Source: Natronococcus sp. A-GB7 (lineage in GTDB: Archaea; Halobacteriota; Halobacteria; Halobacteriales; Natrialbaceae). From it: 64,000 nt of DNA. The notes below the pieces were generated by a model, which was not told where the DNA came from, did not search any database, and saw only the letters and a program-made list of their open reading frames with translations. The DNA is taken from assembly GCF_029688865.1 (NCBI RefSeq), contig NZ_JARUKV010000018.1, forward strand, positions 1 through 64,000, given 5' to 3'. The translations under genes were made by a program, and so were the position numbers. Of the stretch, positions 41,472-54,375 are shown in pieces (position 1 is the stretch's first letter; each line of letters begins with the position of its first letter).

Positions 41472-42413
41472 TCAGTCGGCCGCCTGCGGCGCGTGGCCGC
41501 CGGCGGTGGTTGCGTCGCCTTCGATCGTGTCGCGGACCCACTGGACCGCGTCCTGTGCCTGCTTGCGGCCGTTGATCTGGCCGAGACCGGGCTCGTAGTC
41601 GTTCTTCGCGATCGTGAAGAACTCGTCCCAGTCCAGATCACCCTCCTCGACGGCGTAGGTGCCGTCGTCGCGCTCGCGAATGCGCGGTTCGTCGGGAATC
41701 TCGAGGCCGTGTTTGCGAGCTTTGGGAATGTACTGGTCGAGGAAGGCGTCCCGGAGTTCGTCGTTGGACTGCTGTTTGAGTCCGACAGAAGCAGCGAAGT
41801 CGTGGTGGGTGCTCTTGTCGTCGGTGGGCCCGAAGAACTGGATGATGCGGGGCCACCACTCCTCGAAGGCTTCCTGGGTCATTTCCTGTTCCTTACGCGA
41901 GCCGGTCATGAGCTCCTTGAGGATGTCCTCGCCATGTTTGACGTGAAAACCCTCCTCGAAGCAGACCTTGTCCATCGCGTGGGCGTATGGCTCCCAGCTG
42001 GTCCGGCGAAGCGTCGCCTGCCGGCGCATCGCGGCGCCGTCGACGAAAAACGAGATCATCGGAATCTCGACCCAGCTCTTCAGCGGGTAGTGAAAGCAGT
42101 TGAGGAACTTGCCGTCCCCGTTCGCGAGGTCCTCGAGCATCTCCTCGCGAGTCTTGACGCCCAGCGACTCGGCGGCACGGTACAGCAGTTGCCCGTGGCC
42201 GATCTCGTCCTGGACCTTCGCCGAGAACGCCAGCTTCCGGTCGATGCTCGGCGCCTGGCGAATAAACGGCCGCTCTAAGTACGCGCCCATGATCTCGCTG
42301 TTGGCGTGGAACTCGATCATCCGCGTCGCAGCCTCCCGGTACTCCTGCGGAAGGTCGTCTGCGGGGCTGAACTCCCGCGGCCCCGCACGTGTTTTGACTG
42401 TGTCCAGATCCAT
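41472..42413 (-). CDS. paaA: 1,2-phenylacetyl-CoA epoxidase, catalytic subunit PaaA
   Basis: A 313-residue ferritin-like diiron oxygenase subunit that converts phenylacetyl-CoA to its 1,2-epoxide using oxygen. Diiron-helix segments are visible: RMIEFHANSEIMGAYLE near 31-47, AKVQDEIGHGQLLYRAAESL near 65-84, FEEGFHVKHGEDIL near 150-165 and later Glu/His residues. The substrate-contact segment HYPLKSWVEIP is present. It is the first gene of the minus-strand operon paaA-B-C-D-ribbon-K-I. No paaE reductase gene is seen in the window, so electrons must come from another ferredoxin or reductase. A divergent HTH_10 regulator starts about 93 bases away. Confidence 0.93.
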   Translation of the reverse strand: MDLDTVKTRAGPREFSPADDLPQEYREAATRMIEFHANSEIMGAYLERPFIRQAPSIDRKLAFSAKVQDEIGHGQLLYRAAESLGVKTREEMLEDLANGDGKFLNCFHYPLKSWVEIPMISFFVDGAAMRRQATLRRTSWEPYAHAMDKVCFEEGFHVKHGEDILKELMTGSRKEQEMTQEAFEEWWPRIIQFFGPTDDKSTHHDFAASVGLKQQSNDELRDAFLDQYIPKARKHGLEIPDEPRIRERDDGTYAVEEGDLDWDEFFTIAKNDYEPGLGQINGRKQAQDAVQWVRDTIEGDATTAGGHAPQAAD

Positions 42414-42506
42414 GGTTATAAACCACGATAGATACGTTCTTAGCAGTTGACCGCCACATACGGGGGTTTTAAATCATACGACATCTACGATCCGAACAGG
42501 TTCGCC

Positions 42507-43145
42507 GTGATCGAAGAGTGCCTGACCGTCGAGTTCCGAGTTCGCAACGACGACTGTCCGCTCGCGGAGGCGACCGAGTCGACCGGCGTTCAGATCGACG
42601 CACGACCTCCACAGCGACGCAGCGACGGCTACGACCTTCTGCAGTTCAGCGCGCCGACGAGCGACCGACTGACCCGACTGCTCGACGACGACGATCGAAT
42701 TTCGCACCTGCACGTCTCGAGAACCGACGGTCGATCCCGGTATCGGTGCCTCTCGAAGCACCCGTGCGTGATCCGGCGACTGATCGACGGCGGCCTCATC
42801 GTCGAAACGCTGCAGTACCGCGACGGTGCGGCGACGATCTTCGGTGCGGTTGTCGGCCGCGACGTCCTCAAGGGCGTTATGGAGGCCGCCGGCGAGACCG
42901 TCGGCGTCAGACTCGAGCGCGTTTCCCCGCTCGAGGCCGAGACCACCGAGTCGCCGGCCCGGCGGTGGGAGCTGACGCCGGCCCAGGAGGAGTGTCTTCG
43001 GGCGGCCCTCGAGGCGGGCTACTTCCGGATTCCGCGGGAAGCCAGCTCCGAGGACGTCGCGGCGGCGCTCGGGATTAGCAAGTCGGCGTTTCTCGAGCGA
43101 CTTCGCCGTGCCGAGGCGACGCTGTTCGAGCAAATGTTCTCCTAA
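42507..43145 (+). CDS. HTH_10 (Bat-type) transcription regulator, divergent to paaA
   Basis: A 212-residue haloarchaeal regulator. The N-terminal 150 residues form the usual sensor-like domain of such proteins (ECLTVEFRVRNDDCPLAEATE; YRCLSKHPCVIRRLID). The C-terminal HTH_10 domain is clear: LTPAQEECLRAALEAGYFRI, then ASSEDVAAALGISKSAFLERLRRAE. I chose the GTG at 42507 because the family begins with a short strand just before DDCPLAEA; an upstream TTG adds unlike residues. An AT-rich box (TTTTAAAT, about 42466) lies about 34-41 bases upstream. Divergence from paaA makes it the likely controller of the phenylacetate operon. Confidence 0.85.
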   Translation: MIEECLTVEFRVRNDDCPLAEATESTGVQIDARPPQRRSDGYDLLQFSAPTSDRLTRLLDDDDRISHLHVSRTDGRSRYRCLSKHPCVIRRLIDGGLIVETLQYRDGAATIFGAVVGRDVLKGVMEAAGETVGVRLERVSPLEAETTESPARRWELTPAQEECLRAALEAGYFRIPREASSEDVAAALGISKSAFLERLRRAEATLFEQMFS

Positions 43146-43253
43146 CGAACTCGAGAGCCCGGCGTCGACAGCTTCGACTCGCCCGGAAACGTCCGGTTCC
43201 GTCGGGCGGATCTCGAAGTAAACTATTTATGCTGTGGTTTTGATGCGTGTCAC

Positions 43254-43715
43254 ATGGCGTACAGCTACGAGCCACATCACTTCGAGGACTTCGAGGAAGG
43301 ACAGACGTTCCAAAGCGTCGGACGCACGGTAACGGAGGCCGACTTCGTCATGCACTCGGCGCTGGCCGGCGACTGGACGGAACTACACACGAACAAGGAG
43401 TATGCCGAGGACAGCGCGTTCGGCGAGCGGATCGCCCACGGTCCGATGACGTTCGTCCAGGCGACCGGGTTCGTCTACCGAACCGGTATCGTCGAGCGGA
43501 CCGCGTTCGCGTTCCTCGGAATGAACTATATGGATCTCCCGAACCCGGTCCACATCGGCGACACGCTTTCGCTCGAGATCGAAGTCACCGAAACCAAAGA
43601 CGCCGGGAGCCGCGACGACGCCGGACTGGTCGTCCTCGACACCGAGATGACCAATCAGGACGGAACTGTGGTTTTCCAGGGCGATATGAAGTTCCTGATC
43701 AAAACCAGGGGGTGA
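43254..43715 (+). CDS. MaoC-family enoyl-CoA hydratase, phenylacetate-linked
   Basis: A 153-residue single hot-dog hydratase. The active-site stretch SALAGDWTELHTNKEYAEDS holds the catalytic Asp and His of MaoC proteins, followed by FGERIAHGPMTF. In bacteria the C-terminal half of PaaZ is a MaoC domain that handles the ring-opening substrate; a free-standing MaoC protein next to paa genes could do that job here. A TATA-like box (TATTTATG near 43225) lies about 28 bases before the ATG. It follows the regulator gene by 108 bases. Confidence 0.82.
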   Translation: MAYSYEPHHFEDFEEGQTFQSVGRTVTEADFVMHSALAGDWTELHTNKEYAEDSAFGERIAHGPMTFVQATGFVYRTGIVERTAFAFLGMNYMDLPNPVHIGDTLSLEIEVTETKDAGSRDDAGLVVLDTEMTNQDGTVVFQGDMKFLIKTRG

Positions 43716-44255
43716 GGCGTTTCGTCCGAGACGGTTCGCTGTACCGACGTACCGGCGTGACCGCAGCACAGTCGCGGTTACGCCGGAACGGTGTCTCGGC
43801 AATCGGTCCGAACGATACTGTCACTAAAGATCCGTCCTATGACAACACTACCGAAAGAATGGTAGTATATTGATCTGAGATTACCTAGTAAATATAAAAA
43901 AACTGATTGAAATCGTTCCAAAATCGTGAGTGTCCTACTCAGGCTCCTCAGACGGTTTATATGCCATCTACCGATAATCGTGACGTCGGACTATAGCCGT
44001 GCGACGTTCTTTTTGCATTTTCAGTTCCTGTTTCGGATCTGAGCGCTGTCTCCCGTCGATCTGGCCGAGAAGACCGTCGGAGAGAAGCTCTGTATCCGAC
44101 AATTGAACTTATACATATATTTTTCTGATATGTTGGGAATTTGCTCGATGGTGCGGTAGCTTTCGCTCGGTGTCGTCTGACGAGTACGTTCGCCGATGTA
44201 GCCCGGACTGTTCGAGTCCGAACATTTACCTCCGCCCTCAGTGTGGATAGGCGTA
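43716..44255. other. 540-base AT-rich intergenic region
   Basis: No supported gene. The stretch 43850-43935 is very AT-rich, and the frames on both strands are basic or serine-rich. The final 40 bases carry the promoter of the following usp gene (ACATTTAC about 33 bases before the ATG). Nothing else is recognised. Confidence 0.5.
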
Positions 44256-44744
44256 ATGTCACTGCTCGTTCCGTTCGACGGATCGGTGCTCGCGAGGAAG
44301 GCACTCGAGCGCGCTTCGACGTTCGGCGATCTCCTCGAGGAAGATGTGGTCGCCCTGACGGTCGTTCCCGACGACGAGGAGTACGCTCGAGATCGGGGCT
44401 GGATCGGAGAGGGTGAACCGTTCGACCCCGAGACGATCGCCTCGGGGATGCAACGGCGCGTCGCAGACGTCGATCCGGAAGCGACGTTTCGCGTCGAGCG
44501 CGTCACCTCCGACGAACCGACCGCGACGGCGACGACGAACGTCGTCCGCGAGATCAAGCGGATCGCCGGCGAGATCGGTGCCAGCGTCGTCTTCATCGGC
44601 TCGGAGAACGCGGGCTCGGTGATCTCTCCGCAGTCGAGCGTCGGCAGTCCCGTCGCGAACGACCACCGGTACGACGTCTACGTCGTCCGTCACTCCGACT
44701 CCGAGGTCGGCGACATCGAGGACGTCGACTCCGTACGCTCGTAG
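44256..44744 (+). CDS. Universal stress protein (UspA family)
   Basis: A 162-residue USP starting MSLLVPFDGSVLARKALERA. The usual C-terminal ATP-binding loop (G-x2-G-x9-G-S/T) is replaced by GSENAGSVISPQSSVGSPVAND, which is only partly matched, so nucleotide binding may differ. The C-terminus (DIEDVDSVRS) is acidic. Start 44256 is preferred over an upstream ATG because the fold begins there. It lies 97 bases upstream of acs in the same direction; usp genes flank the acetate module on both sides. Confidence 0.82.
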   Translation: MSLLVPFDGSVLARKALERASTFGDLLEEDVVALTVVPDDEEYARDRGWIGEGEPFDPETIASGMQRRVADVDPEATFRVERVTSDEPTATATTNVVREIKRIAGEIGASVVFIGSENAGSVISPQSSVGSPVANDHRYDVYVVRHSDSEVGDIEDVDSVRS

Positions 44745-44841
44745 CGTTCGCGTCGACCGTCCCGAGGGCGAGTGGGATCGGCTCGAGGGCGGCGACCGGA
44801 GGAACGTTTATTCGACTGAACGACCTCGGGTCAACTAAGAC

Positions 44842-46818
<1,977 letters not shown>

Positions 46819-46946
46819 TACGCTTCGCGAACCCGACGTCTACGAAACGTTTTCAGCCCGCATCTGTTCGTCTATCGAACAGGTAACGAGCGCCTACTCG
46901 GGTGGTGCCGATACAGTTATTTTCGCGGAATCAAAATACCCGAAGT

Positions 46947-49205
46947 GTGAGTCTCGAGGAGCCAGAGCCCGCCGCCGTCTCCCGCGAGCAGTACGAGACG
47001 CTTCTCGACGCCGCCGAAACCTACCGGGAGGCGCTGGTCGTCCGCTGTTGCGGGGAGGTCGGTCTCCGTCCGACCGAACTGACGCGGGTGACGACCGACG
47101 CCATCGACCAGGTGCGGACCGATCCGCCCCGGTATCTCCTCCGCCTCTCCGAGTCGCGAGTCGCGTACCTGCCGACCGGGATCGAGCGAGAACTGCGGCG
47201 ATACGCCCGGAGCAACGGACTCTCGAGCGACGAGCCGGTGTTTTCGGTCTCGACGCGGCGGCTGCAGATGCTCGTCGCCGAGGTCGCCGAGCGGGCAGGC
47301 GAGCGATTCGACGAGCCGGCACTCGAGGGAGTTTCGACGGACGACCTCCGGCGGTACTTCCTCGAGACCGCGCTGGCCGACCACGGAATCAACCCGCTGG
47401 TCGTCAAACGGGTCGGCGGCTGGGGAAGCTTCGAGGCCCTCGAGTCCTACCTGCCGAGCCCGACAGACGCGGAGATCGTCGACGAGTTCGCCGCGGTCGA
47501 AGCGGGCTCGACCGACCGATCCAGGAACAGAGCCTCGGTAAGCGACGGCAGCGTCGTTCGATCGCTGCTCGCGGCGAGCGATCGTTGCGCGCTGGTTCGC
47601 CTCGACGCCGACGGCTACGTCGATCGCTGGAACCGGAGCGCCGAGTCGGTGTTTGGCTACCGTGCGGGCGAGATCGTCGGCACCCACGTCTCGACGCTGT
47701 ACGCCGCGGAGGCAGTCGAGCGGGGTCGGCCCGATCAGACGCTGACTCGTGCCCTCGAGGAGTCGGGCTACGAGGCCGAGGGCTGGCGCGTCCGCAGGGA
47801 CGGGAGCCGGTTTCGCGCGGCCGAGATCGTCACGCCGCTGCGTGACGATCGCCACCGGCTGCAGGGGTTCGCGCTGCTGGTCTACGACGTCTCGGAGTAC
47901 CACGAACGCCTCGAGGAGGTTCGCTCGGACCGCGAGACCCTCGAGCAGGTGTACGACGTCGCCACCCGCCACCGGGCGCTGACGGACGCGTTGCTCGAGG
48001 CGACGAGCCACGAGGAGGTCGAAAGCGTCACCTGTCAGGCCCTCGCCGAGGGGCGCACCTACGACGTCGCCTGGATCGATCGGACGACCCACTCGGATCG
48101 ACACGGAAACTGGCGAACGGCCAGCGGCCTCGAGGCCGATCGCGTCGATCGGCTCGTTCCCGATGACTGGAGCGAGCCGCGTCCCTCGGCTCCGGATCGG
48201 GATCCCCACTCCCGTGGTGACGGAGCGGACTCCGCGGCCACGCTCTCGGGGGGCGACGAGTCGCCCGTCGGTATCGCGGAGACGGCCGACGCCCGGTCGG
48301 TTTCGGTCGTGACGAACGTCGAGGCGACGCTCGAGACCGACGCCGGGAAGTTCCAGGGCTGCGTCGCGGCCGTTCCGCTGTGGTACGGCGACACGGTGTA
48401 CGGGCGGCTGTCGGTCGCGACCGAACGACCGGAAGCGTTCGGCGAGGCCGAACGAGCGTGGCTCGAGACGGTCGGGCGCCAGATCGGGTACGCGATCGCA
48501 GCGATCCGCCGGCGGAACCTCCTGCTGTCGGATCGCGTGGTCGAACTCGAGTTCGTCTGTCGGGACGAGGGGTCCTTTTTCGTCGAGACGACGCGACGGC
48601 TCGACTGTCAGTTCCAGCTCGACTCGCTGGTCCCGCTGTCGGACTCGACGCAGCTGTACTACGTCCGCCTCGAGGGCGCGTCGCCGGCGGAGGTCTTCGA
48701 GCGCGCCGAGGCGGATCCGGGAATCAGCGACTGTCGGCTGATCGAGACCTACAAGGACGCCTATCGGCTCGAGTTCGTCGTCGAGGGCTCCTCGCCGACG
48801 CTGACGCTGACCGAGTACGGCGTCACCGTCTGCGAAGCGCGCTTCGAGGAGGGTGTCGCGACGATCACGGCCGAGTGTGCGGCCGACGCCGACCTTCGGA
48901 CGATCGTCGCCGGGCTGCGATCGGCGTTTCCCGACTCCGAACTGGCCGGAAAACGCGAGACCGAACGTCCGGTTCAGACCGGACGGGAGTTCCGAGAGGG
49001 ACTCGAGGAGCGACTGACCGACCGTCAGGAGGCCGCGCTTCGGGCCGCCTACTCCGGGGGGTACTACGACTGGCCCCGCGAGAGCACGGCCGAGGAGATC
49101 GCCGACGCGATGGGCGTCTCCTCCCCGACGCTGCACAGTCACCTCCGGAAGGGCCAACACGAGCTGTTGCGGACGTTCTTCGACGACCCGTCGGGCGAGG
49201 AGTAG
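46947..49205 (+). CDS. Bat-type regulator with integrase-like N-terminus, PAS, GAF and HTH_10 domains
   Basis: A 752-residue sensor regulator. Residues about 1-170 resemble a tyrosine recombinase catalytic core (GEVGLRPTELTRVTTDAI; VKRVGGWGSFEALESYLPSP) but lack the HxLRH histidine (VSTDDLRRYF), so it is probably only a DNA-binding relic. A PAS domain follows (about 190-310: DRCALVRLDADGYVDRWNRS), then a GAF domain (about 340-510), a Bat-associated domain, and the C-terminal HTH_10 (LTDRQEAALRAAYSGGYYDW, MGVSSPTLHSHLRKGQ). The GTG at 46947 is chosen: TTATTTT at 46916-46922 lies 25-31 bases before it. It lies between two acs genes and probably controls them. Confidence 0.85.
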   Translation: MSLEEPEPAAVSREQYETLLDAAETYREALVVRCCGEVGLRPTELTRVTTDAIDQVRTDPPRYLLRLSESRVAYLPTGIERELRRYARSNGLSSDEPVFSVSTRRLQMLVAEVAERAGERFDEPALEGVSTDDLRRYFLETALADHGINPLVVKRVGGWGSFEALESYLPSPTDAEIVDEFAAVEAGSTDRSRNRASVSDGSVVRSLLAASDRCALVRLDADGYVDRWNRSAESVFGYRAGEIVGTHVSTLYAAEAVERGRPDQTLTRALEESGYEAEGWRVRRDGSRFRAAEIVTPLRDDRHRLQGFALLVYDVSEYHERLEEVRSDRETLEQVYDVATRHRALTDALLEATSHEEVESVTCQALAEGRTYDVAWIDRTTHSDRHGNWRTASGLEADRVDRLVPDDWSEPRPSAPDRDPHSRGDGADSAATLSGGDESPVGIAETADARSVSVVTNVEATLETDAGKFQGCVAAVPLWYGDTVYGRLSVATERPEAFGEAERAWLETVGRQIGYAIAAIRRRNLLLSDRVVELEFVCRDEGSFFVETTRRLDCQFQLDSLVPLSDSTQLYYVRLEGASPAEVFERAEADPGISDCRLIETYKDAYRLEFVVEGSSPTLTLTEYGVTVCEARFEEGVATITAECAADADLRTIVAGLRSAFPDSELAGKRETERPVQTGREFREGLEERLTDRQEAALRAAYSGGYYDWPRESTAEEIADAMGVSSPTLHSHLRKGQHELLRTFFDDPSGEE

Positions 49206-49465
49206 TCGAGTCGACGATCGACGAACGGGCTCACGGCAGGAACCTAGGCCTTTAGCGTCGGCCGTCGCCCGCTACCGACCCGTCGACGGTGTGGCTCGCG
49301 GTCGCCGTCGCGCGACCGATCGCGGGGCGGTAACGTTCGCGATTTCCGGTCGATATCGGCCCGACCGGTTAGCCGACTGTCACTAATATCCCCGGAATTC
49401 GGGGCTCGTTTTGTACAACTAGAGGCGGGCTTTACTATGGCTGTTGTATACTGAGTGGTTGTACC

Positions 49466-51436
<1,971 letters not shown>

Positions 51437-51491
51437 GCGTCCTGGCTTCCTTTCGAAACCACTCACCAACTACGACACGTGATGCGTTAAT

Positions 51492-51899
51492 ATGACAGAG
51501 AATACCACTCAAGATACGGACGACCCCGTCGAAACCGACGGTGGGGTCAAGACCGAGACGTACCTCGACAAGGAGATAAACATCTTCAAACCGGCGACGC
51601 CGTTCATGCGGGACCATCTGAAGGTGATCTGGCTGTCGTTTCTCGCCTGGATCCTCGTCGTCTTCGGCCCGACGACCGCAACCTTCCTGGCGCCGGAGCT
51701 GATGACCGAGACGACGATCCTCAACGGCTTCCCGCTGCACTTCTTCCTGGCGGCGATCTTCACGCCGCTGGGGGCGCTGTTGCTGTCGGTCGGCTACGCG
51801 ATGCAGCGTGACCGACTCGACACGAAGTACGGCATCTCCCACGAGACCGAAGAGGAGACCGACTCCGGCACCGTCGCCGCCGACGGAGGTAACGAATGA
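51492..51899 (+). CDS. DUF4212 small subunit of a solute:sodium symporter
   Basis: A 135-residue membrane protein with two hydrophobic helices (VIWLSFLAWILVVFGPTTATFL and PLHFFLAAIFTPLGALLLSVGY) and charged ends. DUF4212 proteins are regularly encoded just before SSS-type symporters and are thought to be their small subunit. Its TGA overlaps the symporter ATG (ATGA), which supports a two-protein transporter. The acidic N-terminal 30 residues are cytoplasmic. Confidence 0.9.
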   Translation: MTENTTQDTDDPVETDGGVKTETYLDKEINIFKPATPFMRDHLKVIWLSFLAWILVVFGPTTATFLAPELMTETTILNGFPLHFFLAAIFTPLGALLLSVGYAMQRDRLDTKYGISHETEEETDSGTVAADGGNE

Positions 51900-53560
51900 T
51901 CGAAGCGATCGACCCCATCGTCATGCAGGAGACGGCGCTGGACGTCGGTGATTTCAAGCTGATCCCGGCGCTTACCGTCGCCGCGATGCTGGTGTTGTTC
52001 CTCGGCGTCGGTTACTTCTTCCGCGTCGCCGCGGTCGACGAGTTGTGGGTTGCCGGCCGTTCGATCGGCTCGATCGAGAACGGGATGGCGATCGGCGCCA
52101 ACTGGATGAGCGCCGCCTCCTACCTCGGCGTCGCGTCGCTGGTCGCCCTCTCGGGCTACTTCGGGCTGGCGTACGTCGTCGGCTGGACGACGGGCTATTT
52201 CATCCTGCTGATCTTCCTGGCCGCGCAGTTCCGCCGGTTCGGGAAGTACACCGCGCCCGACTTCGTCGGCGACCGGTTCTACTCCGACTGGGCGCGCGGA
52301 ATCGCGGCCTTCACCACCCTCGCGATCGCGTTCACCTACGCGATCGGTCAGGCGAGCGGAATGGGGCTGATGGCCCAGTACATCTTCGGCATCTCCTACG
52401 AAGCCGGCGTCATCGGGCTGATGGCCGTCACCATCGCCTACGTCGCCCTCTCGGGAATGCTCGGCACGACGAAGAACATGGCGATCCAGTACACCATCCT
52501 CATTATCGCGTTCACGCTCGGCCTGTACGCCGTCGGCTGGACCGAGGGATGGTCGACCGCTCTGCCCTACCTCGAGGCCGGACCCCAGGTCGCCGAGGCC
52601 GCGAGCATCGAGGCCCAGTTCGTCGAGCCGTTCGCCGCGGCCGGCTACTACGGCTGGATCGCGCTCGCGTTCAGCCTGATCGTCGGCACCTGTGGGCTCC
52701 CCCACGTCCTGGTGCGGTTCTACACGGTTGACAACGAGCGGACGGCCCGCTGGTCGACCGTCTGGGGGCTGTTCTTCATCTGCATACTGTACTGGGGGAC
52801 GGCCACCTACGCGGCCTTCGGCGGTCTGCTCTACGACCGCGAGGTCAGCGGCGGCGACGGGTTCGCCCAGATGCTCGGCGTCGAGGCCGACGCGCTCGTC
52901 GTCCTGACGGCCCAGCTCGCCGACCTGCCGACGTGGCTGGTCGGGCTGGTCGCCGCAGGTGCGGTCGCAGCCGCACTGGCGACGACCGCGGGACTGTTCA
53001 TTACGGCCTCCTCGGCGGCCGCACACGACATCTACACGAACCTCTACAAGGATGACGCGACCCAGCGCGAACAGCTGATCGTCGGCCGATCGACGATTAT
53101 CGGGATCGGGATCCTCGTGGCGCTGATCGGGCTGAACCCGCCGGCGCTGATCGGCGAACTCGTCGCGATGTCGTTCGCGATCGCCGGCACCGTCTTCTTC
53201 CCCGTGTTCTTCCTCGGACTCTGGTGGGAGAACACGACCCGTGAGGGCGCACTGGCCGGGATGCTTACCGGTATCGCGCTCTCGTTCGGCGCGATCGTCA
53301 ACGACACCGTCGTCCCGATGTACACCGGCGTCGATGAGGCGGCGATTCCCGCAGTCGCGACGTGGCTACCGGGAACCTCCTCGGCGCTCGTCGGCGTACC
53401 GGTCGTGTTCACCGTGATCATCGTCGTCTCGCTGGTCACCGACGAACCGCCACAGCACGTCAAGCGACTCGTGCGACAGTGTCACAGTCCCGAACCGATG
53501 AGCCAGATGGAATCGGCCGAAGACGCCGCCGCTGACGGCGGCACCCCCGCAGACGACTAA
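51896..53560 (+). CDS. Sodium:solute symporter (SSS family), probable acetate or short organic acid uptake
   Basis: A 554-residue permease with about 13 hydrophobic helices. SSS-type features are WVAGRSIGSIENGMAIGANW near 45 and SAASYLGVASLVALSGYFGL near 67-90. The segment GLPHVLVRFYTVDN near 265 is typical of the ActP-like acetate/pyruvate group. The acidic C-terminus is cytoplasmic. It overlaps the DUF4212 gene by four bases, follows acs and precedes usp by two bases, forming acs-DUF4212-SSS-usp. Acetate as substrate is inferred from this context. Confidence 0.88.
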   Translation: MIEAIDPIVMQETALDVGDFKLIPALTVAAMLVLFLGVGYFFRVAAVDELWVAGRSIGSIENGMAIGANWMSAASYLGVASLVALSGYFGLAYVVGWTTGYFILLIFLAAQFRRFGKYTAPDFVGDRFYSDWARGIAAFTTLAIAFTYAIGQASGMGLMAQYIFGISYEAGVIGLMAVTIAYVALSGMLGTTKNMAIQYTILIIAFTLGLYAVGWTEGWSTALPYLEAGPQVAEAASIEAQFVEPFAAAGYYGWIALAFSLIVGTCGLPHVLVRFYTVDNERTARWSTVWGLFFICILYWGTATYAAFGGLLYDREVSGGDGFAQMLGVEADALVVLTAQLADLPTWLVGLVAAGAVAAALATTAGLFITASSAAAHDIYTNLYKDDATQREQLIVGRSTIIGIGILVALIGLNPPALIGELVAMSFAIAGTVFFPVFFLGLWWENTTREGALAGMLTGIALSFGAIVNDTVVPMYTGVDEAAIPAVATWLPGTSSALVGVPVVFTVIIVVSLVTDEPPQHVKRLVRQCHSPEPMSQMESAEDAAADGGTPADD

Positions 53561-53562
53561 CC

Positions 53563-54018
53563 ATGTACGATACGATACTCGTTCCGACCGACGGCAGCGA
53601 CACCGCCGAGTACGCGGTTGAACACGCGATCGATCTCGCCGAGAAGTACGACGCCGACGTCCACGCGCTGTACGTCGTCGACACCAGCGCGATCGACGTC
53701 AGTCTCGGCACCGAGCAGGTCGACCGCATCCGGCAGGGGAAGTTCGGCGACATGCCCGAACTCGAGCAGCGAGCCAACGAGGCGACGGGCGTCGTCGCGG
53801 CGAAAGCCGAGGCCCACGACATTTCCGTCACCGAGGCGGTCGTCGCCGGACAGCCCCACAAACAGATCAGTAGCTACGCGGCGGACAACGACGTCGACCT
53901 GATCGTCATGGGGTCGGCCGGCCGTAGCGGCGTCAGGCGTGCCCTGCTCGGCAGCGTCGCCGAACGGACGCTGCGCTCGACGAAGATTCCGGTGTTGGTC
54001 GTCGACAGGGAGGACTGA
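53563..54018 (+). CDS. Universal stress protein (UspA family)
   Basis: A 151-residue USP beginning MYDTILVPTDGSDTAEYAVE with the full ATP-binding motif GSAGRSGVRRALLGSVAERTLRS near the C-terminus. It starts two bases after the symporter stop, so it is the last gene of the acetate-uptake operon. USPs downstream of transporters are common and may tune transport with energy state. Confidence 0.9.
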   Translation: MYDTILVPTDGSDTAEYAVEHAIDLAEKYDADVHALYVVDTSAIDVSLGTEQVDRIRQGKFGDMPELEQRANEATGVVAAKAEAHDISVTEAVVAGQPHKQISSYAADNDVDLIVMGSAGRSGVRRALLGSVAERTLRSTKIPVLVVDRED

Positions 54019-54056
54019 CTCGCCAGCGGTTCCGCCACGCTTCGTTTTCGCCGCTC

Positions 54057-54272
54057 TTACCGTTCGTTTGAGGCCATCTCGAGGCTCGTGACGAACCCGA
54101 AGTACGCGACGATCCCCGCGAGCATGAACATGTAGTACGCCCAGGTCGGTCCCTCGAGGACCCGGAAGATGATCTCGACCATCGTCACCCAGCTGATGGC
54201 AAAGACCAGGTCGACGAAGATCCCCCACCGCTGTTCGCGCGCGTTCTCGAGCCACTCGCCGAAGTTCGTCAT
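54057..54272 (-). CDS. Small two-helix membrane protein
   Basis: A 71-residue protein with two predicted membrane helices (WGIFVDLVFAISWVTMVEII and WAYYMFMLAGIVAYFGFVTS) and an amphipathic N-terminus (MTNFGEWLENAREQRW). It converges on the usp gene 38 bases away. No motif suggests a function; it resembles the many conserved haloarchaeal small membrane proteins. Confidence 0.7.
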   Translation of the reverse strand: MTNFGEWLENAREQRWGIFVDLVFAISWVTMVEIIFRVLEGPTWAYYMFMLAGIVAYFGFVTSLEMASNER

Positions 54273-54375
54273 CGGGTGGACGGTTCCGTCGGCGCGTCGA
54301 AAAGCCTGCCGCTGTCCCCTCGACTCTCGCTGGCGAAGCGAAACCCCCTAACCCCGGCCGGGACTGAACTGCGAT

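Noticed and set aside
46947-47460. Active phage integrase
   Set aside because: The integrase-like part is fused to PAS, GAF and HTH_10 domains and lacks the expected catalytic histidine, so it is treated as part of a regulator.
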